Shown piece by piece: positions 28,766 to 38,893 of a DNA stretch of 64,000 bases. The DNA is taken from the NCBI GenBank assembly GCA_964016415.1, contig OZ024666.1:2957310-3021309 (forward strand), written 5' to 3'. How positions within the stretch are numbered: the stretch's first letter is position 1; the number at the start of each line of letters is the position of its first letter. The stretch is from Erwinia sp. Its GTDB lineage: Bacteria; Pseudomonadota; Gammaproteobacteria; Enterobacterales; Enterobacteriaceae. The notes below the pieces were generated by a model. It made no database searches. It had not been told where the DNA came from and saw nothing but the letters and a program-made list of their open reading frames with translations. Position numbers and translations under genes: made by a program.

Positions 28766-29881
28766 TTACTTTACCACGGAAGAGGAACCGTCGGCATGCC
28801 ATTTGAAGATACCGAATTCAAAGCCTTTCAGGTCACCTTTCGCATCCCAACTCAGATCACCCATCACAGTAGGAACCGGCGCGCCACTCTTCAGATTTTC
28901 GACAATTTTTTCAGGCTCATCGCTTTTGCTGCGTTCCATACCCGTTACCAGAGACTGCAGAGCTGCGTAGGTTGTCCAGACAAACGGGCCGGTAGGATCT
29001 TGTTTTTTCGCTTTCAGAGCATCAACAATCGCCTGGTTAGCCGGAACCTGATCGTAGCGTTTTGGCAACGTCACCAGCATGCCTTCTGATGCGGCACCCG
29101 CGATGTTAGACAACGAGGCATTACCTACCCCTTCCGGCCCCATAAACTGGGTTTTCAAACCAGCTGCCCGCGACTGACGCAGAATTTGTCCCATTTCAGG
29201 GTAGTAACCGCCGAAGTAAACAAAATCAACATTCTCTTTTTTCAGACGTGCTACCAGCGTCGAGAAATCTTTATCACCCGCGGTAACCCCTTCAAACATC
29301 ACGACGTTGCCACCGGATTTTTTCAGGCTATCTTGTACCGCACGCGCCAGACCTTCACCATACTGCTGTTTATCATGAATCACCGCGATACGTGCAGGTT
29401 TGATAGTATCAAGAATATACTTAGCAGCAGTCGGTCCCTGATCGGAATCAAGACCGGTGGTGCGCATAATCAGTTTATAGCCACGGGTGGTCAAACCGGC
29501 ATTGGTCGCAGCCGGAGTGATCATCACCACACCTTCATCTTCATAGATGTCTGAAGCTGGCTGAGTGGAAGAGGAGCAAAGATGCCCGATGACATAACGG
29601 ATACCGTCGTTGATCACTTTGTTGGCTACCGCTACGGCTTGCTTGGGGTCACAGGCATCGTCATATTCTACGCCAACCAGCGTATCACCATTGACGCCGC
29701 CTTTGGCATTGATATCAGCAATTGCCTGTTTAGCACCGATAAACTCCATATCACCATACTGTGCAACCGGTCCGGACATGGCACCAACAATCGCCACTTT
29801 AATCTCTTTTGCCATCGCTGTGTGGCTCATTGCCAGTGCTACACAACCTGCCAGTAAGGCTTTACCTTTACTGATTTTCAT
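28766..29881 (-). CDS. livK: Branched-chain amino-acid binding protein (LivK/LivJ type)
   Basis: This periplasmic protein delivers leucine/isoleucine/valine to LivHMGF. The start at 29881 gives a signal peptide ([24 protein letters not shown]) and a mature chain of about 347 residues. [32 protein letters not shown] and [19 protein letters not shown] are family signatures. E. coli has two such proteins flanking panM; only this one is present here. Its signal peptide resembles LivJ while its position is that of LivK, so it may be the sole survivor or a recombinant of the two. Confidence 0.94.
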   Translation of the reverse strand: MKISKGKALLAGCVALAMSHTAMAKEIKVAIVGAMSGPVAQYGDMEFIGAKQAIADINAKGGVNGDTLVGVEYDDACDPKQAVAVANKVINDGIRYVIGHLCSSSTQPASDIYEDEGVVMITPAATNAGLTTRGYKLIMRTTGLDSDQGPTAAKYILDTIKPARIAVIHDKQQYGEGLARAVQDSLKKSGGNVVMFEGVTAGDKDFSTLVARLKKENVDFVYFGGYYPEMGQILRQSRAAGLKTQFMGPEGVGNASLSNIAGAASEGMLVTLPKRYDQVPANQAIVDALKAKKQDPTGPFVWTTYAALQSLVTGMERSKSDEPEKIVENLKSGAPVPTVMGDLSWDAKGDLKGFEFGIFKWHADGSSSVVK

Positions 29882-30252
29882 TTTAACTATCCTCTTCGCT
29901 GTCTGTTCATTGTATCCCGCAACCACATAGATTCCCCTCCTGAACCGTGAGTTTCTGTCGTGCCTGCGCCGGGAAAACTCTATTTGGCTGCCATTAAACA
30001 GGAGTTATCTTCGATAGATCAACCCATTCGTCGATAAAATCGGGCATCTTTTAGCATAAAAAACCAAATGGCAGGGGGGATGCAAGGGGAATACACAGTT
30101 AATATCACTTTTTATTGTTTTATATTCAGGATTAAAATCCAAAACAAGCAGATAACAGAGAAAAAGAACGCTGTTTTTACCCGCAATTTTAACCTGCCTT
30201 AACCGTTGAAAATAAGCTACATTATTCGCCCTTTTTCTTGTGAAAATACCTG
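29882..30252. other. Intergenic region between livK and panM (371 bp)
   Basis: The two genes are divergent, so this stretch should hold both promoters. It includes an AT-rich tract (30050-30140) suited to promoters and possibly Lrp binding, which controls liv in E. coli, but I cannot point to a definite site. No coding potential or stable hairpin is evident. Confidence 0.5.
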
Positions 30253-30645
30253 ATGAAGCTCACCATAATCAGACTGCAACACCTCGCGCCCCAGGACCAG
30301 CTGGATTTACAAAAAATCTGGCCAGGCGATGACAACGAAGCCTCATCACTGTGGCTGAATCCATTTTCTGAGCTGTATGCGGCACGTTTCAATGCACGTC
30401 TGCTTGCAGCGGTGCAGGTGGTGTGTGACAAAACCGAAGGTGAGTTGAAGCACTTTGCCGTACGCGAAGCGACACGGCGACGCGGTGTTGGGCACTATCT
30501 GTTACAGGAGGTGATGCAAAGTCACCCGGCGATAACCCGCTGGTCTGTAACCCCCCCCACAGAACCCTTATCCTGCGCGGCTGAAGCGTTTTTAATCGCT
30601 GAAGGCTTCATACCGCAACACCATTGCTGGGTAAAACAGCGATAA
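30253..30645 (+). CDS. panM: Aspartate 1-decarboxylase autocleavage activator PanM (PanZ)
   Basis: PanM is a GNAT-fold protein that binds acetyl-CoA and triggers maturation of pro-PanD, so controlling pantothenate/CoA synthesis. The 130 residues begin MKLTIIRL like E. coli PanM and contain IYAARFN-like YAARFNARLLAAVQV and the acetyl-CoA loop REATRRRGVGHYLLQEV. Its place beside liv matches E. coli. Confidence 0.93.
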   Translation: MKLTIIRLQHLAPQDQLDLQKIWPGDDNEASSLWLNPFSELYAARFNARLLAAVQVVCDKTEGELKHFAVREATRRRGVGHYLLQEVMQSHPAITRWSVTPPTEPLSCAAEAFLIAEGFIPQHHCWVKQR

Positions 30646-30701
30646 TCCCCTTCCTGCCGCCTCATTTACTGACCTGTACAGGACAGAGGGCCGGAGGGGC
30701 A

Positions 30702-31031
30702 TTAATACCCGACGCTTTTTGAAAACAGATTAACGATTAAAACCCCGGCAATAATAAACCCCAGTCCAATCATCGCTGGTAGATCAAGCCGTTGTTTAAA
30801 CAGGACAAGGCTGACCAGCGAGATCAGGATAATGCCGACACCTGACCAAATTGCGTAAGCGATGCCCGTCGGCATGCTCCGCAGCACCAGGGAGAGGAAG
30901 TAGAATGAGATGGCATAGCCACACAAGGTCGCCAGTGTCGGCCACAAACGAGTAAAAGAAACAGAGAGTTTCAGACAACTGGTGGCGATTACTTCAGCAA
31001 CAATGGCAATCAGCAGATAAAAATAGGTCAT
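30702..31031 (-). CDS. Small multidrug resistance (SMR) efflux protein, EmrE-like
   Basis: The 109-residue inner-membrane protein has four helices and the SMR proton/drug-coupling glutamate, E13 in AIVAEVIATS. GIAYAIWSGVGIILISLVS and QRLDLPAMIGLGFIIAGVLIVNL are nearly the same as in E. coli EmrE. SMR proteins of this type act as antiparallel dimers and expel quaternary cations. The start at 31031 gives the standard length. It converges on panM and appears monocistronic. Confidence 0.9.
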   Translation of the reverse strand: MTYFYLLIAIVAEVIATSCLKLSVSFTRLWPTLATLCGYAISFYFLSLVLRSMPTGIAYAIWSGVGIILISLVSLVLFKQRLDLPAMIGLGFIIAGVLIVNLFSKSVGY

Positions 31032-31181
31032 CACAATCTCACTTATCAAAGTAATCGCTTCATCTTAACCAAGCGCCTTCTCAGAAACCAGAGCGATAAC
31101 CTGCGGCTATACCCATACCCTGCCAATAAACAAACATCACCCGATGATGGCGGTGCATAAAAGAGTCCTGTCGTACGCCTG

Positions 31182-31473
31182 ATGATAAAAGACACATCGA
31201 TCAGATCCCCCAACCCTCTCTGTTATTTCTCGGCGACGTTACCGATCCGCTGGCAGCAAAAACCGAGCACGGCGTTCATATCTGGCGACCTGAGCAGTGT
31301 GTGGGACAGGGTCGTTTCCCCGGCTGGCTATCGGAACATGCATTGCGTTATCCACATGAATTTTCCGGGGGCAACACCAGCGTATTGCTATTGCACGTGC
31401 CATGGCGCCAAAGCCGCGGATGATTATTGCGACGAGGCGGTATCTGCACTGGATGTTTCAATCCAGGCCTAGG
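31182..31473 (+). pseudogene. Remnant of an oligopeptide-type ABC transporter ATPase
   Basis: Pieces of a Dpp/Opp/Gsi-type ATPase can be read in shifting frames. IRSPNPL resembles the FQDPxxSLNPR Q-loop. SEHALRYPHEFSGG is the signature region. AIARAMAPKPRMII and then DEAVSALDVSIQA are the Walker B region. At least two frame changes are needed, one of them a lost T before CDEA. The last frame ends in TAG where relatives continue CAG (SIQAQ). Most of the gene is gone and the fragment abuts the chemoreceptor gene. Confidence 0.75.
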
Positions 31474-31487
31474 TAGGATAGCCCGTT

Positions 31488-33114
31488 TCACACCGTATGC
31501 ACGTAGCTAACATCTAGCCTGCCATCAAAACGAATACCAGAAAAATCGTCCGACTCAACCGCTGCCAGGCGGAATTTTTCAACTGAACGCTGCAATAATT
31601 CAGTCTGATGCTCCAGCGCATGAGACGCCGCGGAGATCTCTTCCACCAGGGCTGCATTTTGCTGAGTGCTCCCATCCATTTGTGTAATCGCGATACCCAC
31701 CTGAGTCACTCCTTTACTCTGCTCAGCTGATGCCTCAGCAATGTGTCTCATCACCTGCGTGACACTGGAAATAGCCTCCACGCTCTGATTCATGATATCT
31801 CCCGCTTCACTCACCTGACGGGAACCTTTATCTACACAGGTGGCCGAGTTATGGATCAAGGCCTCAATCTCTTTCGCCGCATCAGTACTGCGCTGAGCCA
31901 GATGACGGACTTCACTGGCGACGACAGCAAAACCTTTACCCTGTTCGCCAGCCCTGGCCGCCTCAACAGCAGCATTCAGTGCCAAAATATTAGTCTGAAA
32001 GGCGATACTATTAATCGTCGTAGTTATTTCTACTATTTTTTCTGAACTGTCCGATATCTCCTGCATTGTCTTCACCAGACTGTTCACTAACTGCCCGCTT
32101 TTACTGGCCGTTGTACTGGCTGACAAAACCTGTGCGCTGACATCTCTGACATTCTCTGCGTTCAATTCCACAGCTGCGGTAATCTGCTCCATACTGGTCG
32201 CTGTTTCCACCAGTGCGGCCGCCTGCTGTTCTGTGCGGGAGGAGAGCTCATTATTCCCGGCAGCAATCTCAGTGGCACCACGACAGATATTTTCAGTACC
32301 TGAACGTATCGCCCCCACAGCCTCGCGCAAACTCTCCTGCATATTACGCAGTAGCGGCACCAACTGGCCGACATTATTACGTCCTTCATCATGCAGTGGC
32401 TGACTAAGATCGCCATCGGCAATTTGCTGAAAATGCTGGCGAAGACGAAACAGGGGTTTCACAAGAAAACGCACCAGATAACGGTCAGTAAATAGTAACA
32501 GCGCCAATCCTGCTAACATGGCGGCTATGATAATGTTTCTGGTGACTATCATCAGAGAATCGACCTGTTCGCGGGCACTATCGAGTCGCTTTTCTGCCGC
32601 CTGATTATACTTATCTACCATGGCTCCGAACTGACGGCTCAGGCCGGGCGTAATATCAGTGGCATGAGTTTTATATTGCTCGAAGGTGCCATTGCGCGCT
32701 AATTCCATCTGCCGGAAAACGCCTTCGTCATACAATTTCTGCCATGCTATGACCAGCGCATTAAATGTCGCATCATCAACCGAGTCTGGATGATCTTTTT
32801 TAAACAAAGATAACTGTTGCAGCATATTCGTTCGCTGCCTGCTGCGCAGATGCAAAATCATTGTCAGTAAGCACTTTACCCGCGGCTTTATTGTCCATTA
32901 CGCGTGCCAGACGGGTGATAAAACGAAAGTACTGATCATTGCCCATACTGAGTACTTTCATTTGGGTTACCAGTATGCGGTCTGTTTTATTTCGTTCAGT
33001 CTGCGCGTTCAGTGAATAAACGCTGTAGATACCCACACAGCTCCACAACAGGCAGAAAAAACCTAACATGCCAAACAATACTGCTCTGATTGAAACATTC
33101 CTGAAATATCCCAT
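31488..33114 (-). pseudogene. Methyl-accepting chemotaxis protein, frameshifted
   Basis: The protein would be about 541 residues: TM1 (SIRAVLFGMLGFFCLLWSCVGIYSVYSL), a short periplasmic four-helix-type sensor, TM2 ([16 protein letters not shown]), HAMP ([20 protein letters not shown]) and the signalling hairpin with [43 protein letters not shown]. The start at 33114 (MGYFRNVS) has AAGGTG before it. The frame is lost between 32800 and 32861: the N-terminal part reads [10 protein letters not shown] and stops, while the rest ([13 protein letters not shown]) is in the +1 frame. It ends without the NWETF methylation tether. A weak sigma-28-like pattern lies upstream (33284-33311, spacer one base too long). 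Confidence 0.85.
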
Positions 33115-33874
33115 ATCTGCACCTTTAGTTTTTGTGACAACCACAAGATAAATTGCCGAAATACTCACTATCCGTGTCAAATAACAGGTCACGCCAAAAC
33201 GCACATTGCGAATAAAAAACAGATATTTCAACAGGAAATAATAAAGTGCGTTACGTGATTCAACTTCCGGTATTAATGTAAATTTATCACAATTAGATGC
33301 ATTCAACTTTACAATTAAATAAAGCCTTAATGACCTGCCTGCATCAAAACTCGTTGACCAGATAATAGAGGATGGCACTTATCAGTGCCGGTGATACTTA
33401 TGAGGCTCTCTCTGATACGGGCGCGGGGAGCAATAATGCCATTCAGGGGAACAAAAAGAACACCGACGACACCCCTTATCTTCAATCCCTTCTCAGAGAG
33501 CGTTATCACCGGTGGTCTGTTCTTTTCGTTGCAAAGCAAAATCCCGGGTAGCACTGGCAGTGACACCTGCTATGAGCTTTACAGAGTTTCGGGTCGATTC
33601 TCACACCCATGCTACAGTCAGAAAAACTATGGTGCGCGAATGATTGATGGAGACTGTTACTTACAGAGCAGCAGTAACGTGCCGGTTGACGCCACAACGT
33701 CAAGCTTGAGTGGGACACTCACCAGATGGGCTCTGAAAATCTCCGCGACACACAGGGCACAAGGGGCATTAAAAACCACTTCTGAGCATCATGATAATCC
33801 CCCGGGACCTCGCTCGCTGTGGTCCCAGGGGGCAGGCAGGGTCTGTTCTGCCAGACAATATCTACCTTCCGCTT
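33115..33874. other. 760-bp stretch without a recognisable gene
   Basis: The right part (33379-33874) has long open frames on both strands, one of 201 codons on the plus strand, but none has a ribosome-binding site and a product I recognise. A GC-rich hairpin (33799-33832, GGGACC/GGTCCC plus CCCCC/GGGGG with one bulge) lies 43 bases after the MFS gene and may end its transcript, though no T run follows. The left part (33115-33378) is AT-rich and upstream of the chemoreceptor. The middle may be a decayed gene. Confidence 0.4.
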
Positions 33875-35248
33875 TTATGACTCTTTTTTTACTCGCTGAG
33901 TTATCGCTTCGAGCGAGTGCCCTTGTGTTGCCACACCAAACAGCGTCACTACCAGTACCCCAATTATCAGTACGGTTGTGGTCATCGTGAAGACCCCGGC
34001 AAAGCCCAGCGATGCAGAAAAAACACCAATAATCGACGGCGCCAGGATACTCCCGGTTCGCCCAAACGCGCTGGCAAAACCACAGCCCATAGCACGGATC
34101 GGAGTTGGAAAACTCTCTGGTGTATAGGCGTATAACCCGGCATAACAGCCATTGAGAAATAACGACAAAACTGCCGCCATACAGAGAATAGAGAGTGGAT
34201 CGCCCGCCTGGCTGAGAAACCATGCACTCACGGCACTTCCCAGCAAATACAGCGCAATGATGCGTTTTCTGTCCAGTCTGTCGAGCAATAATGCCGCAGA
34301 GAAATAACCCGGAATTTGTGCCAGATAGATCAGGATGGAGTATTCAAAGCTGCGTGTTACCGTAAACCCTTTAGCCACCAGCAGTGAGGGTATCCAGGCA
34401 AAGAAACCGTAGTAACAAAAGGTGATAACGAGCCAGATCACCCAGATAACCAGCGTTTGCTTACGTAATTGAGGAGAAAACATGATACACAGCGCTCCCC
34501 AGAGAGTGATTTTCTCGCTGTTCTCACGGACAGGCAGTGACGGTTGTTCCGCAACCGGAGGTAGTGCGCGACCGGTTGCCTTTTCAACCTGTTGTTCCAG
34601 AGTCTTCACAACCTGTTCCGCTTCTTTTACCCGGTTTTTACTCAACAGAAACCGTGGTGATTCTGGTAAACCTCTTCGCCACCACAACAGCATAATAATC
34701 GGCAGTGCCGTGATAACCTGAGCCCAGCGCCATCCTTCATCAAATTCAGGCACCACAAAACGACCGATCAGTGCTGCACCGACGAAGCCGAAAGAGAAAA
34801 ATCCGGCCAGCGCCCCGATAAACCAGCCTCGTTTTTTAGGGGGAATAAATTCACTCAGGAATGGGGCGATAATGACACTCTCAGCACCAGTTCCCACCCC
34901 AGCAAGCACTCTCGCCACCAGAAAAACCGTAAAGTTAGGTGACATTGCCGCCACCAGCGTCATCAGACAATAAATCGCCAGCGCCCAACACATCACCACT
35001 TTACGGCCAAATCTGTCACCGAGGTATCCGGCAAGCAGCGCACCAATCAATACGCCTATCGGAGAAGCTGAACCGATTAGCCCCAGTTCAGCAGAAGACA
35101 ACGACCAGATTCCTTTCAGGGCGGGTAATAAAAATGCCACCATCGCAACATCCATGCCATCAAATGCGTAACCAAGGCCACCAATCAGCAATAGCTTACA
35201 GTGGGGACTACTCAAAGGTAGCCTGTCTAATCTCATCAATAACGACAT
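33875..35248 (-). CDS. MFS transporter, aromatic-acid/niacin-like proton symporter family
   Basis: The 457-residue protein has twelve membrane segments and the MFS loop motif GYLGDRFGRKVVM after TM2. FDGMDVAMVAFLLPALKG in TM1 and PESPRFLLSKNRVKEAEQVV before a central hydrophilic loop resemble the AAHS/NiaP-type sugar-and-aromatic-acid group. A YTPESFPTPIRAMGCGFASAFGR segment follows TM9-10. It is downstream of the amidohydrolase gene (77-bp gap), so it probably imports that enzyme's substrate. The substrate itself cannot be named. Confidence 0.85.
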   Translation of the reverse strand: MSLLMRLDRLPLSSPHCKLLLIGGLGYAFDGMDVAMVAFLLPALKGIWSLSSAELGLIGSASPIGVLIGALLAGYLGDRFGRKVVMCWALAIYCLMTLVAAMSPNFTVFLVARVLAGVGTGAESVIIAPFLSEFIPPKKRGWFIGALAGFFSFGFVGAALIGRFVVPEFDEGWRWAQVITALPIIMLLWWRRGLPESPRFLLSKNRVKEAEQVVKTLEQQVEKATGRALPPVAEQPSLPVRENSEKITLWGALCIMFSPQLRKQTLVIWVIWLVITFCYYGFFAWIPSLLVAKGFTVTRSFEYSILIYLAQIPGYFSAALLLDRLDRKRIIALYLLGSAVSAWFLSQAGDPLSILCMAAVLSLFLNGCYAGLYAYTPESFPTPIRAMGCGFASAFGRTGSILAPSIIGVFSASLGFAGVFTMTTTVLIIGVLVVTLFGVATQGHSLEAITQRVKKES

Positions 35249-35325
35249 GGTTTTCTCCCCTTACGGAATGCATCTTTCACCGACGGCACTACAGACGTAA
35301 TGCCTGACGGGTACAGTCATTACCG

Positions 35326-36588
35326 TCATGCTGTGAGTCTGTTTTTCACGATCTCACCACGACTCATGATCAAAGGCAGATGTTTGCCCTGTCCGGTTAA
35401 TAACGAGATATCCTCAAGCGGATTACCCTCCACTACCAGCAAATCAGCGCTGGCCCCCACCGCCAGACAACCAATTTCGCCCTCCATACGCAATAAACGG
35501 GCAGCGATGGTCGTTGCACTACGTAAAATGTCTGCCGCTGGCAGCACAGTGGCGCGGAGAGTTAACTCATCGGATTGATACTGATGCATATCACCTAACA
35601 AATCACTGCCGTAAGCCATCGGTAAACCAGCATCAGACATCACCTGCAAACTCTGTAAACCCGCTAAACGCACATGATCGATCTTGGCGACAGAATCAGG
35701 CTGTAAACCATACTTTTCACCTTCCTGTTGCAACATTTCATAGGTTATCAAGGTCGGACAGGCGATTGCGCCTTTTTCTGCCGCCAGTGCAGCGGTTACA
35801 GGGGAGATAAGATTGCAATGTTCTAATGATCTGACGCCACAAAGTACCGCCCGTCGAATACCTTCATCAGTATAAAGATGCGCACTGACATACGTCTGAG
35901 CATTAGCCGCTTCCTCAACGATAGCCTGCAGCTCGGAAACGGAAAAACTGAGAAAATCGATAGGATCACTGGGCGAAGAAACCCCGCCATTGGCCATCAC
36001 TTTGATAAACTCAGCCCCCGCTTTTATCTCTTCCCGCACCGCCAGACGCACCGCATCAATACCGTTACATACCCGTCCAAGCGCACCGAGTTTACTCTGG
36101 TAAAAATCGGCACTACGGCTGTCATAGCGACCACGATAATCCGTATGCCCTCCGGTCTGTGAGAGGGCTTTACCACAAATAATCAGCCGTGGTGCGCAGA
36201 GTAATCGTTCATCAACGGCCTGTTTTAACCCGTAATCTGCACCGCCGACATCGCGTACAGTGGTAAAACCTCGCATCAACATGGCGTGCATGATTTTTCC
36301 GGCACGGGCAGTTACCAATGAGTCGGGTAAGAGTGCATTTTTGGCAAGATCAGCAGTGGTTGCGATAACATGAACGTGGCAGTCAATCAGTCCGGGTAAT
36401 ACGGTTTTACCCTGTAAGCCGATGACAGTTGCATCAGGTGCTTCAACAGGTTCTGTTGAAATCGCAGCAATGACACCATCACGCACCAGCAATTGATAGC
36501 CAGCGGTGAGTCGATGGTAATCACTATCAGGAAGTGTCGAGTTGATAAATAAATAAGAGTGGCAATGATCGCTGGCAAACAAAGACAT
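35326..36588 (-). CDS. Metal-dependent amidohydrolase (imidazolonepropionase/prolidase-like)
   Basis: The 420-residue cytoplasmic enzyme has the amidohydrolase metal sites. These are the HVH of LPGLIDCHVHV, a probable carboxylated lysine in GAEFIKVMANGG, histidines in SAHLYTDEGIRRA and SLEHCNL, and the aspartate in MAYGSDLL. The set with KVMANGG resembles the Sgx9260/Cc2672 group, which hydrolyses Xaa-amino-acid dipeptides or related amides. No signal peptide is seen. It lies between a LysR regulator and an MFS importer on one strand, suggesting uptake and hydrolysis of an N-acyl amino acid or dipeptide (inference). Confidence 0.85.
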   Translation of the reverse strand: MSLFASDHCHSYLFINSTLPDSDYHRLTAGYQLLVRDGVIAAISTEPVEAPDATVIGLQGKTVLPGLIDCHVHVIATTADLAKNALLPDSLVTARAGKIMHAMLMRGFTTVRDVGGADYGLKQAVDERLLCAPRLIICGKALSQTGGHTDYRGRYDSRSADFYQSKLGALGRVCNGIDAVRLAVREEIKAGAEFIKVMANGGVSSPSDPIDFLSFSVSELQAIVEEAANAQTYVSAHLYTDEGIRRAVLCGVRSLEHCNLISPVTAALAAEKGAIACPTLITYEMLQQEGEKYGLQPDSVAKIDHVRLAGLQSLQVMSDAGLPMAYGSDLLGDMHQYQSDELTLRATVLPAADILRSATTIAARLLRMEGEIGCLAVGASADLLVVEGNPLEDISLLTGQGKHLPLIMSRGEIVKNRLTA

Positions 36589-36739
36589 AATACCCCCAGT
36601 GACAGGCCGTTTAATGGCCCTGATGGATCACAATGCGTGATCAAGGTGAACACTGGAGAATAATCACAATTCTGTAACACAGAAAAATGAAAAAAAAGCA
36701 TTCTGACATGCATATCCGGCATACTTCATCGCCAGGTAC

Positions 36740-37639
36740 TCATCGTTTACCCCGTGTTAGCAGCCAGTTTTTAAACATTCTTACCGCACGTTTTTCGTAA
36801 CGATGCCGGGGCGTTATCAGGTGAAAACCTCCTTTCTGACCGGCCTCTGCGTCGGAAGCAAGCACTAACTTTTTCTGATCCAGCAGATCATCAATAACCC
36901 CCCGCCAGGCGAGCGCAATGCCATTTCCCATCACGCTTAATGCAATCAACGCCGGGTAGTGATTCACTTTCATAGTATTAACTGATGGTTCGATCATCAC
37001 CCCCTGCGCCTGAAACCAGCACTGCCAGCTCATCCATTGCGATTGTGCATCGTCCAGTACCAGTAATGGATAATCAGCCAGCTGTTCAGCAGATACCAGT
37101 TTACCATCCGGCAGTAGTTCCGGCGAACATACAGCAATCACTTGTTCATCAAACAGCTTAATACTCTCATACAGTGGCAGCCCTTCTCCCTGCAGATAGT
37201 AGATCCCTGCATCAAACTCAAATTCTGATAAAGATGCCATTCTGTCGCGCACTATGAAATTGATCTTTATTTCCGGACAGGCGCGCCTGAAATGTGTCAG
37301 GTGATAGGGGATCCAGAATTGTGCAATGCCACTGGAACTGGCAATCGTCAGTTCATTCTCACTGTTGTGCTTCATGATCGCAGCGGTAGCTTCAGCACAC
37401 TCCTGCAGCAGGAAACGGACATGCTGTATATATTGTTCACCCGCAGGGGTCGGCACCAATGCATTACGTTTACGCTGAATCAAGGTGCGTCCGAGCGAAG
37501 TTTCTAACAGGGCAATTTGCCGGCTTACCGCGCTTTGTGTCAGATTCAATTCTGCGGCAGCACGGGTGAAACTACTTAAACGTACCGTCGCTTCAAATGC
37601 CAGCAGGCAGTGCAAAGGAGGGAGAGGTGAAATCGCCAT
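36740..37639 (-). CDS. LysR-family transcriptional regulator, GcvA-like
   Basis: The 299-residue protein has an N-terminal winged HTH (LSSFTRAAAELNLTQSAVSRQIALLETSLGRTLIQR) and a LysR effector domain. PLPPLHCLLAFEA is characteristic of GcvA-like members. It is transcribed in the same direction as the amidohydrolase and MFS genes, with a 151-bp gap, so it is the probable regulator of that pair. LysR genes are more often divergent from their targets, so control of a distant gene is possible. Confidence 0.87.
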   Translation of the reverse strand: MAISPLPPLHCLLAFEATVRLSSFTRAAAELNLTQSAVSRQIALLETSLGRTLIQRKRNALVPTPAGEQYIQHVRFLLQECAEATAAIMKHNSENELTIASSSGIAQFWIPYHLTHFRRACPEIKINFIVRDRMASLSEFEFDAGIYYLQGEGLPLYESIKLFDEQVIAVCSPELLPDGKLVSAEQLADYPLLVLDDAQSQWMSWQCWFQAQGVMIEPSVNTMKVNHYPALIALSVMGNGIALAWRGVIDDLLDQKKLVLASDAEAGQKGGFHLITPRHRYEKRAVRMFKNWLLTRGKR

Positions 37640-37750
37640 CGTCGATCCCGTTATCAGACAGAGAATCAGACATCGTAACGGAAAGCTTCCAGGATTGAGA
37701 GCGACCCGGTCATAGGGATCTCTTATCGCGTTAGTTGCGACTTACCGGAA

Positions 37751-37780
37751 ACAAAAACACCGCCCTCAGGCGGTGTCAGA
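37751..37780 (-). terminator. Terminator of rpoH
   Basis: ACACCGCC at 37757-37764 pairs with GGCGGTGT at 37769-37776 around CTCA; on the minus strand the stem runs into TTTTTG. It lies 25 bases after the rpoH stop codon. Confidence 0.88.
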
Positions 37781-37801
37781 AGAGAAACCAGCGGATATCT
37801 G

Positions 37802-38656
37802 TCAGGCCTCAATGGCGACACGTAGTTTTTTCATGGCATTTTTTTCCAGCTGACGAACACGCTCAGCAGAAACACCGTATTTGTCAGCCAGCTCCTGCAA
37901 TGTGGTTTTACTGTCGTCATCCAGCCAGCGCGCACGGATGATATCCTGGCTACGTTCATCCAGCCCCAGCATCGCATCGCTGAGTTTATCGGCTGCATGT
38001 GATTCCCAGTTGTCCTCTTCTATACCATCGGCAAAATCAGAAGATTTATCCTGCAGGTACATCATGGGAGCCATAGAACGGCCTTCGTTTTCATCCTCAG
38101 GCACCGGATCAAACGTCATATCCTGAGCAGCCATACGTGACTCCATTTCCAGCACATCTTTGCTGGAAACGCCCAGTTCACGGGCCACCATCTCTACTTC
38201 GTCCTGATTAAACCAGCCAAGACGTTGTTTAGATTTGCGCAGGTTGAAGAACAGTTTACGCTGTGCTTTGGTGGTTGCTACTTTAACAATCCGCCAGTTC
38301 CGTAAAACGTACTCATGGATCTCTGCTTTGATCCAATGAACAGCGAAAGAAACCAGACGCACACCCACTTCAGGATTAAAGCGACGTACCGCTTTCATTA
38401 AACCAATATTCCCTTCCTGAATCAGGTCTGCCTGCGGTAATCCATATCCGGAATAGTGACGAGCAACGTGAACAACAAAGCGCAGATGAGACAGAATCAG
38501 CATTTTGGCTGCTTCCAGATCACCCTGGTAATGCAGCCGTTCAGCCAGCGCTTTTTCCTCTTCGGCAGTCAGCATAGGACAAGCATTAGCAGCCCGCACA
38601 TATGCATCAATGTTGCCTAAAGGAGCAATAGCTAAAGTATGCATTTCTTTGGTCAT
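37802..38656 (-). CDS. rpoH: Heat-shock sigma factor RpoH (sigma-32)
   Basis: RpoH directs RNA polymerase to heat-shock promoters. The 284 residues match the E. coli length. Region 2 contains [41 protein letters not shown], the RpoH box [15 protein letters not shown] follows, and region 4 ends with [28 protein letters not shown]. The RpoH box controls FtsH/chaperone-dependent turnover. It follows ftsX with its own leader region. Confidence 0.98.
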   Translation of the reverse strand: MTKEMHTLAIAPLGNIDAYVRAANACPMLTAEEEKALAERLHYQGDLEAAKMLILSHLRFVVHVARHYSGYGLPQADLIQEGNIGLMKAVRRFNPEVGVRLVSFAVHWIKAEIHEYVLRNWRIVKVATTKAQRKLFFNLRKSKQRLGWFNQDEVEMVARELGVSSKDVLEMESRMAAQDMTFDPVPEDENEGRSMAPMMYLQDKSSDFADGIEEDNWESHAADKLSDAMLGLDERSQDIIRARWLDDDSKTTLQELADKYGVSAERVRQLEKNAMKKLRVAIEA

Positions 38657-38675
38657 TCAAATCCTCTCCTAAGTA
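38440..38675 (-). promoter_or_regulatory. rpoH translational thermosensor region (by homology)
   Basis: In enteric bacteria the rpoH leader and first 200 or so nucleotides fold into an RNA thermometer that hides the ribosome-binding site at low temperature. Here AGGAGAGGATTTGA precedes the ATG, and the first codons keep the E. coli pattern (ATGCA-x-A-CTTTAGC after the start). I have not folded the RNA, so the claim rests on homology and conserved start-region sequence. Confidence 0.4.
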
Positions 38676-38893
38676 AGCATGATTGGTTGCTTAATCATCC
38701 CTTGACTACTTACACCAGACTTCGCCGGGCTAAGGAATGAAGAAGCACACTCTGTGCTACTTTGACGATAAAGTTATCCACAAGTTCAATCTTCCTGTGA
38801 ATAAAGTTTTCAACAGTCTGTTTTTTCTGAGTGTTAGCGCATAAAACAGAGCGTGATAATAAGACATTATAGCAAAAAATAACAGGCCAAAAG

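Noticed and set aside
30671..30684. A LexA-like palindrome between panM and the SMR gene (GACCTGTACAGGAC)
   Set aside because: The LexA site needs CTGT and ACAG eight bases apart; this is a short palindrome with no such gap.
33284..33311. A sigma-28 (FliA) promoter upstream of the chemoreceptor
   Set aside because: The halves TAAAGTTG and TGTGATAA resemble the consensus, but the spacer is 12 rather than 11 bases and the -10 half is poor.
33385..33990. A 201-codon plus-strand frame overlapping the end of the MFS gene
   Set aside because: It overlaps the MFS coding region by over 100 bases, has no ribosome-binding site and no recognisable domain; it is recorded only as an unassigned region.
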